Shown here one piece after another: positions 48,579 to 57,584 of a DNA stretch of 64,000 nt (position 1 is the stretch's first letter; every line of letters begins with the position of its first letter). The position numbers and the translations under genes were made by a program. The notes beneath the pieces were generated by a model. It saw only the letters and a list, made by a program, of their open reading frames with translations. It was not told the DNA's origin and did no database searches. Source of the stretch: Minicystis rosea (GTDB taxonomy: Bacteria; Myxococcota_A; Polyangia; Polyangiales; Polyangiaceae); assembly GCA_001931535.1 (NCBI GenBank), contig CP016211.1, positions 372,001 to 436,000 on the forward strand, given 5' to 3'.

Positions 48579-50174
48579 ATGGTCGACCACCTCTACCAGC
48601 GCTTCCGCGACTATCTCCTCGACGACCCGAGCCTCGGCCTGTCGCTCGACGTGAGCCGCATCCGGTTCGCGGACGACTTCTTCTCCTCCATGGAGCCCCG
48701 GATCCAGAAGGCCTATCAAGACATGGCCGAGCTCGAGTCCGGTGCGATCGCCAACCCGGACGAGCGCCGCCAGGTCGGTCACTACTGGCTCCGCAATCCC
48801 GGCGGCGCGCCGGACGCCGCGACCGGCGTCGTCATCGACAGCACCATCGATCGCATCGTCGAGTTTGCCCGGAGCGTTCACGAGGGCCGGCTGCGCCCCG
48901 AGCGCGCGGCCCGCTTCGAGAACGTCCTCGTGGTCGGCATCGGCGGCTCGGCGCTCGGCCCCGAGTTCGTGGCCGCGGCGCTCACGTCGCCCGGCGATCG
49001 GATGCGCCCCTATTTCATCGACAACACCGATCCCGACGGCATCGACCGCGTCTTCGACGCCATCGGCGACGCCCTGCCGAAGACGCTCACCGTCATCATC
49101 TCCAAGAGCGGCGGCACCAAGGAGACCCGCAACGGGATGCTCGAGGCCAAGGCCCAATACGAGCGCCTCGGCCTCGCCTTCGGCAAGCACGCGGTGGCCG
49201 TGACGGGGGAGGGCAGCGAGCTCGACAAGTACGCTGCCGCACAAGGGTTCCTCGCGACGTTCCCCATGTGGGACTGGGTCGGCGGTCGCACGAGCGAGCT
49301 CTCCGCGGTGGGCCTCCTCCCGGCCGCTCTCCAGGGCATCGACATCTACGCGATGCTGGTCGGCGCGCACGACATGGACGAGGCCACGCGCTCCCGCGAC
49401 ACCCGGAAGAACCCGGCCGCGATGCTGGCCCTCGCCTGGTACGCGGCCACCGGCGGCGCGGGGAAGAAGGACATGGTCGTCCTGCCCTACAAGGATCGGT
49501 TGGAGCTGTTCTCCCGCTACCTCCAGCAGCTCGTGATGGAGTCCCTCGGCAAGGAGCTCGATCGCGACGGCAAGGTCGTCCACCAGGGCATCGCCGTCTA
49601 CGGCAACAAGGGCTCGACCGATCAGCACGCCTACGTGCAGCAGCTCCGCGACGGCCTCGACAACTTCTTCGTCACCTTCATCGAGGTGCTCCGCGACCGC
49701 GCCCCGGAGCGCGCCGGCTTCGAGGTGGAGCCCGGCGTGACCAGCGGCGACTACCTCTCCGGCTTCCTGCAAGGCACGCGGCGCGCATTGACGGAGTCCG
49801 GCCGCGAGTCTCTGACGATCACGGTCGACGACGTGAGCCCGGAGACGATCGGCAAGCTCATCGCGCTCTACGAGCGGGCCGTCGGCTTCTACGCCTCGCT
49901 CGTGAACATCAACGCGTACCACCAGCCCGGCGTCGAGGCCGGAAAGAAGGCCGCCGCCGCCGTGCTGGAGCTGGAGCGCAAGGTGATCGCGGCGCTGCGC
50001 GCGGCGAAGGGGAAGGCGCTGAAGCTCGAAGAGGTCACGAAGGCCGCGGGCTCCGATGATCCGGAAGCAGTGTTCTGGATCCTCCGCCACCTCGCGGCGA
50101 ACCCGGAGCGCGGCGTGGTGCGGACGCTCGCCGATGGGCAGAGCGTGTTCGACGCGACGTATTCGATCGCGTGA
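48579..50174 (+). CDS. pgi: glucose-6-phosphate isomerase
   Basis: 531 aa. Known role: interconverts glucose 6-phosphate and fructose 6-phosphate in glycolysis and gluconeogenesis. Seen: [18 protein letters not shown], substrate-phosphate loop [54 protein letters not shown] and the C-terminal [15 protein letters not shown] with the active-site residues. The length and sequence style fit the 530-residue type of PGI. It starts 222 bases from the divergent sucA gene. The start ATG 48579 precedes the first conserved helix. Confidence 0.97.
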   Translation: MVDHLYQRFRDYLLDDPSLGLSLDVSRIRFADDFFSSMEPRIQKAYQDMAELESGAIANPDERRQVGHYWLRNPGGAPDAATGVVIDSTIDRIVEFARSVHEGRLRPERAARFENVLVVGIGGSALGPEFVAAALTSPGDRMRPYFIDNTDPDGIDRVFDAIGDALPKTLTVIISKSGGTKETRNGMLEAKAQYERLGLAFGKHAVAVTGEGSELDKYAAAQGFLATFPMWDWVGGRTSELSAVGLLPAALQGIDIYAMLVGAHDMDEATRSRDTRKNPAAMLALAWYAATGGAGKKDMVVLPYKDRLELFSRYLQQLVMESLGKELDRDGKVVHQGIAVYGNKGSTDQHAYVQQLRDGLDNFFVTFIEVLRDRAPERAGFEVEPGVTSGDYLSGFLQGTRRALTESGRESLTITVDDVSPETIGKLIALYERAVGFYASLVNINAYHQPGVEAGKKAAAAVLELERKVIAALRAAKGKALKLEEVTKAAGSDDPEAVFWILRHLAANPERGVVRTLADGQSVFDATYSIA

Positions 50175-50301
50175 AGGGGGACGCGGGTACGTGGCTCGAT
50201 GAATGAAGGAGGAGCTGGTCGACGCTCCTCATCGAGACCTGGGCTCGCGAGACGCTCTCCGGGGCCACCACGTCCGCCGTGTTCCGATCCCGGAGGGGGA
50301 A

Positions 50302-50387
50302 GGAACGCAAAGGCGCAAGGGGCGCAAAGACGCAAAAAGGCGGGGAGAAAAAGCGTCTTTGCGTCTTTGCGCCTTTGCGTTTGTTCC
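50302..50387. repeat. inverted repeat built of GCAAAG/CTTTGC units
   Basis: The left arm, ggaacgcaaaggcgcaagg...gcaaagacgcaaa, and the right arm, tctttgcgtctttgcgcctttgcg...gttcc, are imperfect reverse complements separated by about 20 bases. It lies between convergent genes pgi and 50422. A partial copy occurs at 44053-44075. It resembles dispersed intergenic repeats and could act as a terminator or a mobile miniature element. Confidence 0.7.
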
Positions 50388-50421
50388 GGTCTCGCTCGAG
50401 CGAGCAGTCGTCGGACGGGGC

Positions 50422-51312
50422 TTACGGCTTCTCGACCTCTGCGCGGAGGGCGGCGAGCTTGGCGGCGGCTTGGGCGTGCTCCTTCTCGGCCTTGTCGATG
50501 GCGTCGGCGGTCTTCGCGCTCTTCTTCTTGGCGGTGGCCTGATCTTGGGCGGCGAGGATGGCGGCGATCTTCTCCCGCCTGATCTCGAGGCCTTCGATCC
50601 GCTTCTTCAGCGCTGCGATCTCGACGTCGATGGTGGCCGGTGTCTCCTTCTTCCGCTTCCGGGTGTCGTGGAGGAAGAACGCATCCGGAAAGGTCGTCGG
50701 GAGCGAGAGCTCCGGGTGATCGTGCACGACCTGACCGAGCTGCCCGTACGCGAGCTTGCGCGCCGCGTTCATCTTCTCGATGAGCGCGCGCCGCGCGCCC
50801 ACCTCGTAGAAGTGCACGAGCGCCTGGTTCGCCTCGGCCATCGCCTTCATCGCCTCCCAGCCGGCCTTGACCAACGGCTCGAGCTTCTTGCCAATCCCCT
50901 GGAGCGACTCGTGCGTCGACGCGGCGAGCGACGGTAACCAAGCGACGACCGTGTCGAGCTCCTCCCCGAGCAGAGGCTCCTTCACCGCCGCAGGCGGTTG
51001 GTTCTTGAAGAAATGGACGTACGGCTCGGCGGTGGTGACGCCGCCCGTGATGACGAGGAGAGCGTGCTTGAGCGCGTCCACGAGCGCATCGATCTGCACA
51101 TCGATACGCCGCGCCCGCGCCTCCGCCCGCGCGATGGCGAGCAGCAGCTTGTTCTCCTCCGCAAGGCTCGCGAGCAGCTCGTCCTGGAGCTGCGCAAAGG
51201 GCGCCGCCAGGTTCTGTGTGAGCTCGTTCGCCTCCAGATTGACGAGCGGTTCGGTGTTCTCACGGATGAGATCCGCCCCGCTCATCGCGGTGTCCAAAGT
51301 GGAAAGTGCCAT
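50422..51312 (-). CDS. coiled-coil protein, unknown function
   Basis: 296 aa from ATG 51312. Seen: almost entirely alpha-helical. Helices with heptad-like spacing occur at about residues 40-90 (ELLASLAEENKLLLAIARAE) and again at 225-290, where KKRIEGLEIRREKIAAILAA is followed by a Lys/Ala-rich coil (ATAKKKSAKTADAIDKAEKE). The middle carries conserved-looking aromatic text (YVHFFKNQPPAAVKEPLL, PTTFPDAFFLH). No signal peptide, membrane segment or enzyme motif. I do not recognise the family. It is the only gene between the repeat at 50302 and the repeat island upstream of it. Confidence 0.65.
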   Translation of the reverse strand: MALSTLDTAMSGADLIRENTEPLVNLEANELTQNLAAPFAQLQDELLASLAEENKLLLAIARAEARARRIDVQIDALVDALKHALLVITGGVTTAEPYVHFFKNQPPAAVKEPLLGEELDTVVAWLPSLAASTHESLQGIGKKLEPLVKAGWEAMKAMAEANQALVHFYEVGARRALIEKMNAARKLAYGQLGQVVHDHPELSLPTTFPDAFFLHDTRKRKKETPATIDVEIAALKKRIEGLEIRREKIAAILAAQDQATAKKKSAKTADAIDKAEKEHAQAAAKLAALRAEVEKP

Positions 51313-52072
51313 GCGCAAAAGTTACGGCGCGCCCCGGCTCCACGCCGCCGGTATGACAATTCCAGGCTGGATGAAGTGTGTAGCGGTCGGTGTGGGAGCC
51401 CGGTGGTTACCGCCTGAGTGAAATGGCCCGGATCTCCACCAACGGCGGCGCGCTGCGGGCGCGAACCGAAAGTGGTCGGGAATTTTTCGGCGCGGTGCGA
51501 GCGCGCGCTGCGGTTGGTCGGGGATTGGGCGGCGCGGTGTGAGCGCGGGATGAAAACGGTCGAGCGCGTTCCGGCGCGGTGGCGACGTCGGCCGCGCTTC
51601 GGCCGGCCGCGCCTCGCTCGGCCTGAGCGCGCCCCAAAAATGGCGGGCGCGGATGGCGTGGGGGCCGGCGCCGGGAAAAATTCGGCCGGCCATTTTTCGA
51701 ACGGGGGTGGGGCCGAGAAGAAAAACGGCCGGCCATTTTTCGGACGGGGCGGGGGGCGAACGAGGACGCGCCGGCCATGCGCGGGGACGGTGTGGCGCTG
51801 CGCGGAGAAATGGCCGGCCGTCCGGCGGCGGAGGTGGCCGGCGGCGGAGAGATGGCCGATCTCCATGCCTGGGCGCAGACCACCGCTCGTCAGCGTCGCC
51901 ATTCGCGCGGTTGCCGCGACAGCACGCGCTGCCCGCAGCCGCGAGCGCGAGCGAGCGGACCCCACCCCCACGCCCACCCATGCCACCCGAAGCGCCCATT
52001 GCCGCCGCGCTCTCGGACAACCTCGCGATGGCATGGGGCCTGAACGGCACCGCGCTCACGTGGACCGGCGGC
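51313..52072. other. gene-free island of ~43-bp degenerate tandem repeats
   Basis: 760 bases without a credible gene; six-frame translations are Arg/Pro-rich and repetitive. From 51444 to about 51830 the DNA is made of degenerate units spaced 40-44 bases: cggcgcggtgcgagcgc at 51488 and 51530, then cggccggccatttttcg at 51681 and 51724, and weaker ccggcca copies at 51769 and 51812. The A/T-rich attttt tracts are unusual in this GC-rich setting. Its role is unknown; a structural, phased-bend, or protein-binding array are options. Confidence 0.6.
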
Positions 52073-53266
52073 TCACCTCGGAGCGGCTGCGACGGAACCA
52101 CGCACCCACCTCGCGGCGCGCGCTTCCGCATCGTCGACGCCGCGCTCCACCAGCAACGCGCGCAGGCTTGCGGCGATCTCGCCGGTCGTGGGGCGCGCGG
52201 CGGGATCCTTGGCGAGCGCTCGCAGGAGCAGCGCCGAAAGCTCGGGCGGGTAGCCCGGCACGTGCGTGCTGGGGGGCTCGGGCTCGCCGCGCAGCACGCG
52301 CTCGAGCGCTTCGCGTGGGGTCGAAGCGGTGAAGGGCTGCGTGCCCGTGCTGATCTCGTAGAGCAGCGCCGCGAGGGAGAAGACGTCGGCCCGCACGTCG
52401 ACGGCGCCGCGGATCGCCTCCGGCGCGACGCCGTCGAAGCGGAAGTCGGCTGGGACGGTCTTCACGCCGGTGATCCCGTCCGGTCCCGACCCGTCGCGCG
52501 CGGCGATGGCGCGCAGCGCGGCGAGCTCCCAGTCCACGACGACTCCGCTGCCGGTCTGGCCAATCAGGAGCGAGGTTGGACCGAGGCGGCCGTGTCGCAA
52601 GCCGAGCGCGACATCGCCGCCGTTCGTCCAGCGGTGCGCGGCGTCGAGGCCTTCCGCGAACGCGGCGAAGGCCGCGAGGCACGCGTCGAGATCGGGCGCG
52701 ACGCCTGGTGTGCGTGCGGAGAGCTCGGCGAGCGTGGCGCCCGCGGGGCGCTCTTCGAGGTGCCAGATGAAGCCGTCGGCGCAGCCGATGTCGAGCACGC
52801 GGGCGAGCCGAGGATGCGCGAGGTGCGTGACGAGGCGCGCTTCGTCGACGGCGAGATCGACCCACGCGCTCGGCATGTGTGCGATGCAGGCCAGCGCCGC
52901 GCGCGGGCACTCGGGCAGCGCGACGAGGTAGCGCACGAAGCCATCGCTCTCCTCCAGGATCCCGAGCTGCACACAGCCTCGAAAGCGCGCGAGATCGAGG
53001 ACCCGGTGCGGATTGCCGGGGACCTCGGGCGCCGTGCGGTACGGGCCCGAGCCCGGCTGCGGTGCGGCCTCTTCCGGTGCCGCGCCGGGGACCGCGCGGC
53101 GGAAGCGTGCGAGCCATCGGGCGAGGAGCTTCACCCGTCGACGCATAACACGCCGGGCTCCACGCACGGACTCGTCGCTCAGCGGGGAAGCCGCTTCCGC
53201 CCAACGCCACGTGGCCGCGAAGCCCGCGCCCAGGATGCCGGCGAGCAGGGCCGCGCCCGAAACCAC
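52073..53266 (-). CDS. predicted pseudokinase (kinase fold with lost catalytic residues)
   Basis: 397 aa. Seen: a hydrophobic N-terminal helix (GAALLAGILGAGFAATW) and a basic segment, then a domain with kinase-like order: helices with DEARLVTHLAHPRLARVLDI, the catalytic-loop position LRHGRLGPTSLLIG (HGR at 225-227 where HRD is expected, Ser for Asn), VVVDWELAA where DFG is expected (245-247), and a late kinase region RADVFSLAALLYEISTGTQPF and LRALAKDPAARPTTGEI. The active-site Asp and the VAIK-type Lys are missing, so it should not phosphorylate. Known: pseudokinases act as scaffolds or allosteric partners. Start GTG 53266 is provisional. Confidence 0.7.
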   Translation of the reverse strand: MVSGAALLAGILGAGFAATWRWAEAASPLSDESVRGARRVMRRRVKLLARWLARFRRAVPGAAPEEAAPQPGSGPYRTAPEVPGNPHRVLDLARFRGCVQLGILEESDGFVRYLVALPECPRAALACIAHMPSAWVDLAVDEARLVTHLAHPRLARVLDIGCADGFIWHLEERPAGATLAELSARTPGVAPDLDACLAAFAAFAEGLDAAHRWTNGGDVALGLRHGRLGPTSLLIGQTGSGVVVDWELAALRAIAARDGSGPDGITGVKTVPADFRFDGVAPEAIRGAVDVRADVFSLAALLYEISTGTQPFTASTPREALERVLRGEPEPPSTHVPGYPPELSALLLRALAKDPAARPTTGEIAASLRALLVERGVDDAEARAARWVRGSVAAAPR

Positions 53267-53385
53267 GTTCGTCGGGCCGATACTTCGCCCGTGGCACCTG
53301 ATATCACGAGAGGCATCACTGCATCGGTGGTGCCCCCGAGCTTGCTGCCGGGAACGATTCGCAACGTTCCAGCCCTGATGAGCCC

Positions 53386-54222
53386 ATGCGTACCTCCCAG
53401 TTTGCTCTGCTGCTCGCCGTCGTCACCGTCGCGTCCCATGCGGAGGCTCACTCCTGGCGCATCGCCAGCGTGGTCGGGACCATCAAGCCCGGTACGCTGC
53501 GTTGCGAGGAGCGAGGCTGCACGGCGACGATCCGCGCCGAGCGCATCGAGGCCGTGGACGGCGAGCTCTCTCGCCGCGAAGCCGAGGTCGACGTGACCTT
53601 CAGCTCGTCCTTCGTGCTGAACGATCGTGATCGCGTAGCGCCCTCGACCGACGTGAAAGCGGCGCTGCTCGCCGTCGGCGACAGGCGCGTGCGGCTCCGG
53701 GGCGAGCTCGACTTCATCGATCGCCAGGTGCTCCGCGCGCGGCGAGGTGTGCGCATGAGCGCTGACGCCCCCCCGTCCACGGCGCCCGGGAAGCTCTTCA
53801 GCGAGTGTAGCCCTCCGCCGTGGACCCAGGCTGCGCTCACGCAGTGCTATGCCGCGGCGTCGCACACGCGCTCCGTCACGGTCCGGGCCACCCTCGCGAC
53901 CGAAGCGCTGGCCGAGACGAGCTTCGGCGATCCCGTCACCGCGCTCGACCTCGAGAACGTCAGCGTCGGCGACGATGGATTCGCGATCACGCCTCCCGCG
54001 CCGTACGAGATCGCGCGGCTGCTCCCCGGTGCGAAGCTGGGCCACGTCGCGGCCGACCGCAGCGCGCTGAGCACGCTTCGCGTCGGTGCTCAGCTCCAGC
54101 TCGGCGGGTGGTACGAGCTGCCCGCCCCGGCGAGCGTGAAGGGCGCCGTCGAGCCGCGATGCGACGGGGATCGCTGCTGGCCGCGCCTCATCGTCGGTAC
54201 CATCAGGGTAGAGAAGCCGTAG
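53386..54222 (+). CDS. secreted protein, unknown function
   Basis: 278 aa. Seen: Sec signal (LLLAVVTVASHAEA), then a strand-rich protein with a repeated arrangement of short charged strands: SVVGTIKPGTLRCEERGC, RIEAVDGELSRREAEVDVTF, GDRRVRLRGELDFIDRQVL, and a C-terminal strand IVGTIRVEKP. Cysteines occur in pairs (CEERGC; CDGDRC). No motif identifies a family. It is divergent from the pseudokinase gene by 119 bases and is followed by the large Ser/Cys-rich lipoprotein gene on the same strand after 215 bases. Extracytoplasmic location is the only safe inference. Confidence 0.6.
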   Translation: MRTSQFALLLAVVTVASHAEAHSWRIASVVGTIKPGTLRCEERGCTATIRAERIEAVDGELSRREAEVDVTFSSSFVLNDRDRVAPSTDVKAALLAVGDRRVRLRGELDFIDRQVLRARRGVRMSADAPPSTAPGKLFSECSPPPWTQAALTQCYAAASHTRSVTVRATLATEALAETSFGDPVTALDLENVSVGDDGFAITPPAPYEIARLLPGAKLGHVAADRSALSTLRVGAQLQLGGWYELPAPASVKGAVEPRCDGDRCWPRLIVGTIRVEKP

Positions 54223-54437
54223 AGCCGATCCGGAGCCGCGAGCGGTCGGCGTTCTCTTGCGCGGAGAGAGTCCGAGCATCATGCGCGAGCACGGCCTCCC
54301 GGAGGCCTGACGGAGCCGCGCGATGGCAGAAAGTATTGGCTGATCGACGGACGCTCTCCCGTTACGTGAAGGGCATGCGTTCCCTGACACGCGGGCCCCT
54401 CTCGTCGCCCGAGCCGCGCTCGGCAGCCTCCTCCTCG

Positions 54438-56435
54438 ATGACCCCTCTCCGCCGCATTCCTCGGCTTCTCGGTGTCATCCCCCTCGCCATCGCCGTCGCG
54501 GCCCCGGCGTGCTCGAGCGGCAGCTCCGACACGACCGGCTCCGGGGGCACCAGCAGCACGACGACGAGCAGCGGTGGAACGGGCGGCTCCACGACGAGCA
54601 GCAGCGGAACAGGCGGCTCCACGACGAGCTCGAGCTCGTCGTCCGCGTCGTCATCGTCATCCGCGTCGTCGTCGTCATCCGCGTCGTCGTCGTCATCCGC
54701 GTCGTCGTCATCGTCATCGTCCTCCGCGTCGTCGTCGTCCTCCGCGTCGTCGTCCGGAGCGCCGGAGTGCACGGGCGGTTGCAACACGCCGCCTTCGCCG
54801 TCGGCTTGCTACGGCGCGCAGGGCGTGTGCGTGGACGGCAGTTGCGCGTACACGTTCGTCGAGGGGGCGTCGTGCGATGACGGCAATGCGTGCACGGTCG
54901 TCGACACGTGCACCGGCGGTGCGTGCGTGGGGACGCCCAAGGTGTGCAACGCGCCGCCCGCGCCGGCGTGCGTGAGCGCCACCGAATTCGTCTCGTACGA
55001 CGCTTCGGGCACGTGCAACGCGGGGATCTGCGTCTACCAGAAGCATCAGATCACCTGCGCCGGCGGCTGCGTGAACGACGTGTGCCAGAGCGATCCCTGC
55101 GCCGGCATCACCTGCAACACGCCGCCTTCGAGCTGCTTCAGCGCGGCGGGCACCTGTCAGAACGGGTCGTGCTCGTACGCGTATGCGGACGGGGCGACGT
55201 GCAGCGACGGCGATCCCTGCACCGTGGGCGACACCTGCAACACCGGCGTGTGCAAGGGCACGCCGATGACGTGCAACTCGCCGCCTTCGAGCTGCTTCAG
55301 CGCGGCGGGCACCTGTCAGAACGGGTCCTGCTCGTACGCGTATGCGGACGGGGCGACGTGCAGCGACGGCGATCCCTGCACCGTGGGTGACACCTGCAAC
55401 ACCGGCGTGTGCAAGGGCGCGCCGATGACGTGCAACATGCCGCCGGCGGACGTTTGCGTCGACGCCACGACGCTCCAGACCTACGCGGCCAGCGGGACCT
55501 GCTCCACGGGCACCTGCGGGTACACGTCGAGCGCCGTCGCGTGCAGCGCCGGCTGCGCCAACGGGAAGTGCAACGTCGGGGGCTGGACCACCATGACCTC
55601 GCCCACGCCCTACACGCTCTACAGCGTGTGGGGGACGAGCGCGAACGCCGTCTGGGCGGTCGGCGAGAGCGGGAGAGCGCTCTTCTACGACGGGACGTCG
55701 TGGCAGGTGCGCGGGCTCTCGGTCACCACGCGGATCTGGTCGGTCTCGGGCACCACGCCGGACAACGTCTTCGCCGTCACCGCGGACAGCCTCATCTTCA
55801 AGTTCGATGGGTCCTCGTGGAGCGTCTACGGCAACCTCCCCAACCCGACCTTCTACGAGCATGCCGGCATCTTCGTGGATGGGGGCAACTCGCTCTGGAT
55901 CGCGGCCCAGGAGACCACGTCGCACAAGATGAGGCTCTTCCGCTCGGTGAACGGAAACACCACGCTCATCGGGCCCATCAACAGCGGCTTGTACCTCGAG
56001 CACAACGGCGCCTCGGTGTGGGCCTTCTCGCCGAACAACGTGTGGATCTCGGGCACGGCCACGGCGTGGTACACGGGCAGCACGCCCATCAACAACGTCG
56101 GTCCCGTGTCCTACGCGATCTGGGGGACCGGCTCCTCGCAGGTGTTCCTCGGGTCCGACGCCACGCTCTACCGCTGGAACGGCGGCGGCTACGACATGTT
56201 CAACACCGGGATCGACGGCATCATTCACGGGATCTCGGGCACGGCGCCGAACCGGGTGTTCGCGGCCATGTGGTACAACGCCACGTACACGGGAGCGGTC
56301 GTGTCCTTCGACGGCACGAGCGTCACGAAGCAGATCATCCCGGCGGGCACGCCGCGCCTCAACGCCATCTGGGCCGCGCCCACCGGCGAGGTCTTCGCGG
56401 TGGGCCAGGACGGCGCCATCATCAAGGGGCCGTGA
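54438..56435 (+). CDS. Ser/Cys-rich lipoprotein with C-terminal beta-propeller-like repeats
   Basis: 665 aa from ATG 54438; ATG 54375 in frame is less likely because the signal (RRIPRLLGVIPLAIAVAAPAC) begins at the later one. Seen: after the likely lipidated Cys, a Gly/Thr/Ser linker that becomes nearly pure serine (residues about 60-110), then Cys-rich modules of about 53 residues, two of them near identical (CQNGSCSYAYADGATCSDG), then a propeller-like domain of repeated WxVSGTxxxxVFAV strands (VWGTSANAVWAVGESG, ISGTAPNRVFAAMWYN). Known: Ser-rich linkers and propellers of this type are typical of exported myxobacterial surface proteins. Function is unknown. Confidence 0.75.
   Translation: MTPLRRIPRLLGVIPLAIAVAAPACSSGSSDTTGSGGTSSTTTSSGGTGGSTTSSSGTGGSTTSSSSSSASSSSSASSSSSASSSSSASSSSSSSSASSSSSASSSGAPECTGGCNTPPSPSACYGAQGVCVDGSCAYTFVEGASCDDGNACTVVDTCTGGACVGTPKVCNAPPAPACVSATEFVSYDASGTCNAGICVYQKHQITCAGGCVNDVCQSDPCAGITCNTPPSSCFSAAGTCQNGSCSYAYADGATCSDGDPCTVGDTCNTGVCKGTPMTCNSPPSSCFSAAGTCQNGSCSYAYADGATCSDGDPCTVGDTCNTGVCKGAPMTCNMPPADVCVDATTLQTYAASGTCSTGTCGYTSSAVACSAGCANGKCNVGGWTTMTSPTPYTLYSVWGTSANAVWAVGESGRALFYDGTSWQVRGLSVTTRIWSVSGTTPDNVFAVTADSLIFKFDGSSWSVYGNLPNPTFYEHAGIFVDGGNSLWIAAQETTSHKMRLFRSVNGNTTLIGPINSGLYLEHNGASVWAFSPNNVWISGTATAWYTGSTPINNVGPVSYAIWGTGSSQVFLGSDATLYRWNGGGYDMFNTGIDGIIHGISGTAPNRVFAAMWYNATYTGAVVSFDGTSVTKQIIPAGTPRLNAIWAAPTGEVFAVGQDGAIIKGP
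55121..55438 (+). repeat. 159-bp tandem duplication inside a coding sequence
   Basis: Two copies (55121-55279, 55280-55438) start gccgccttcgagctgcttc and differ at only a few positions (for example tcg/tcc near 55169/55328, ggc/ggt near 55231/55390). The unit is 53 codons and keeps the frame, so the protein gains one Cys-rich module. The high identity points to a recent event or gene conversion. Confidence 0.9.
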
Positions 56436-56743
56436 GCCCTCCAGAACGCGCTTGCGCCGCTCCGCCTCGGCTGACGTGCAGACTCGCTGCCGCTCACCGA
56501 GGCGAGGGGGGCTGACGCGATGGAAGCGCGCGCCGGCGGACATCTAGTCTGCTGCGCGCGCTGCGGTGTGAGATCAGCGGCGGTGAGCCGACGATAGACG
56601 CCGCGGATGAAGCGCGCGGCGTCCAGGCGCTCGCGGTGGGCCGCTACGCCGGTGGGCAGGCGGGAACAGGCCCGTGATGAAGGAGCGACGATGGCTTCGA
56701 TTCTCGACGGCCACGACGCGGAGCTCGCCGATGGGAGGCGACG
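56436..56743. other. intergenic region between convergent genes
   Basis: 308 bases with no credible gene. A weak possible stem, cgcctcgg (56463-56470) with ccgaggcg (56497-56504), lies 30 bases after the lipoprotein stop and may help to end transcription. Nothing else was recognised. Confidence 0.45.
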
Positions 56744-57142
56744 TCAGCCCGACGAAAACCCCGTGTCGCTGTCGTATCCGACGAACGAATCGTCCCAATC
56801 GACTCCGATGCTCCACCTGGGAGAATACTCCTTCATCACCACCTTCGAGCCGGGAGGAAGCTTGATGCCCTTCTGCCTGACGAAGGCCGTGGGGTCCTTG
56901 AGCGCCTTCTGACGCAGGGCGGGGTTGTCCGTGAGCTCGTTGAGCGCGCTGAGCGTCAGCGGATCCTGCCCCAGCCGTACGAACTCTTGGTGCTTCCGGA
57001 TCTCTCGGTTCAGTCGCTTCACCTCGGCGGGGTTGTTTCGGATACTCGGACTCCGAACCTCCCTGTTGAGCTTCGCGATCTTGGCGCTGTGGTTCTTCAT
57101 CAACGTATCGAGTTGCGCGATCTGGTGTGCAGATACGGGCAT
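56744..57142 (-). CDS. small protein with NHLP-like leader segment, possible RiPP precursor
   Basis: 132 aa, start ATG 57142 with GGGAGGG upstream. Seen: a basic coiled N-terminus (residues 1-60; KIAKLNREVRSP, EVKRLNREIRKHQEF), then LNELTDNPALRQKALKDPTA followed by FVRQKGIKLPPGSKVVMKEY (about 67-107), which closely follows the nitrile hydratase leader peptide pattern (DPxFRxxLxxDPxAxLxxxGxxLPxGxxVxVxE). The tail of about 25 residues is rich in Asp, Ser, Gly and aromatics (SIGVDWDDSFVGYDSDTG). Known: NHLP-type leaders guide maturation of ribosomally made peptides. No maturation enzyme is recognised beside it, so the RiPP role is inference; an unmodified NHLP-like protein is the alternative. 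Confidence 0.6.
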   Translation of the reverse strand: MPVSAHQIAQLDTLMKNHSAKIAKLNREVRSPSIRNNPAEVKRLNREIRKHQEFVRLGQDPLTLSALNELTDNPALRQKALKDPTAFVRQKGIKLPPGSKVVMKEYSPRWSIGVDWDDSFVGYDSDTGFSSG

Positions 57143-57584
57143 GTTTCCCTCCCTGGGACCGGGCACCGAGAGCGCGTGCGGCGAGAGCGTGATGCATCCA
57201 CCCACGCCGCCTACGCGTTCCCCATGAAGAATGTTGGTACCGACGTCCCGGATGTGAAGCCGCCGCGCAGGTTGTTCACTCCGTCTTTCGCCGTCGGAAG
57301 CGCCTTTCGGCGCTCGATCTCTTGCTCTCGAATTTACGCAGCTTCGTGCCCTGCGATCGTCACCCGATGACGGTGCTCGATCCATCCGGGTACGGCGGCT
57401 CGACGACACGCCACGAGCTCTTTGCCCTTCGTCTCCGGCAGGAACGGCGGGCCGCGATTGGTTCATGGAATGCAACACCGTGAGCCCATCCGCGTGCCTA
57501 CCGGGTGGAGGACGCGTCCCGTAGGTTCCTTCTCGGCAACAACGAACGGCCCGATGAGACCGGGCTGGGAAGGCGTCCTGCGTC
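57143..57584. other. divergent intergenic region
   Basis: 442 bases between the NHLP-like gene (minus) and the seven-gene array (plus). The G/A-rich ribosome site of the NHLP-like gene is at its left edge. No operator or clear promoter was identified; it must carry both promoters. Confidence 0.45.

Noticed and set aside
51282..52034. minus-strand frame with repeated KNGRPFF-like text
   Set aside because: The repetition comes from the 43-bp DNA repeats, appears in several frames, and has no start context.
54362..54787. minus-strand frame encoding a long run of Asp residues
   Set aside because: It is the reverse complement of the serine-codon tract of the lipoprotein gene.
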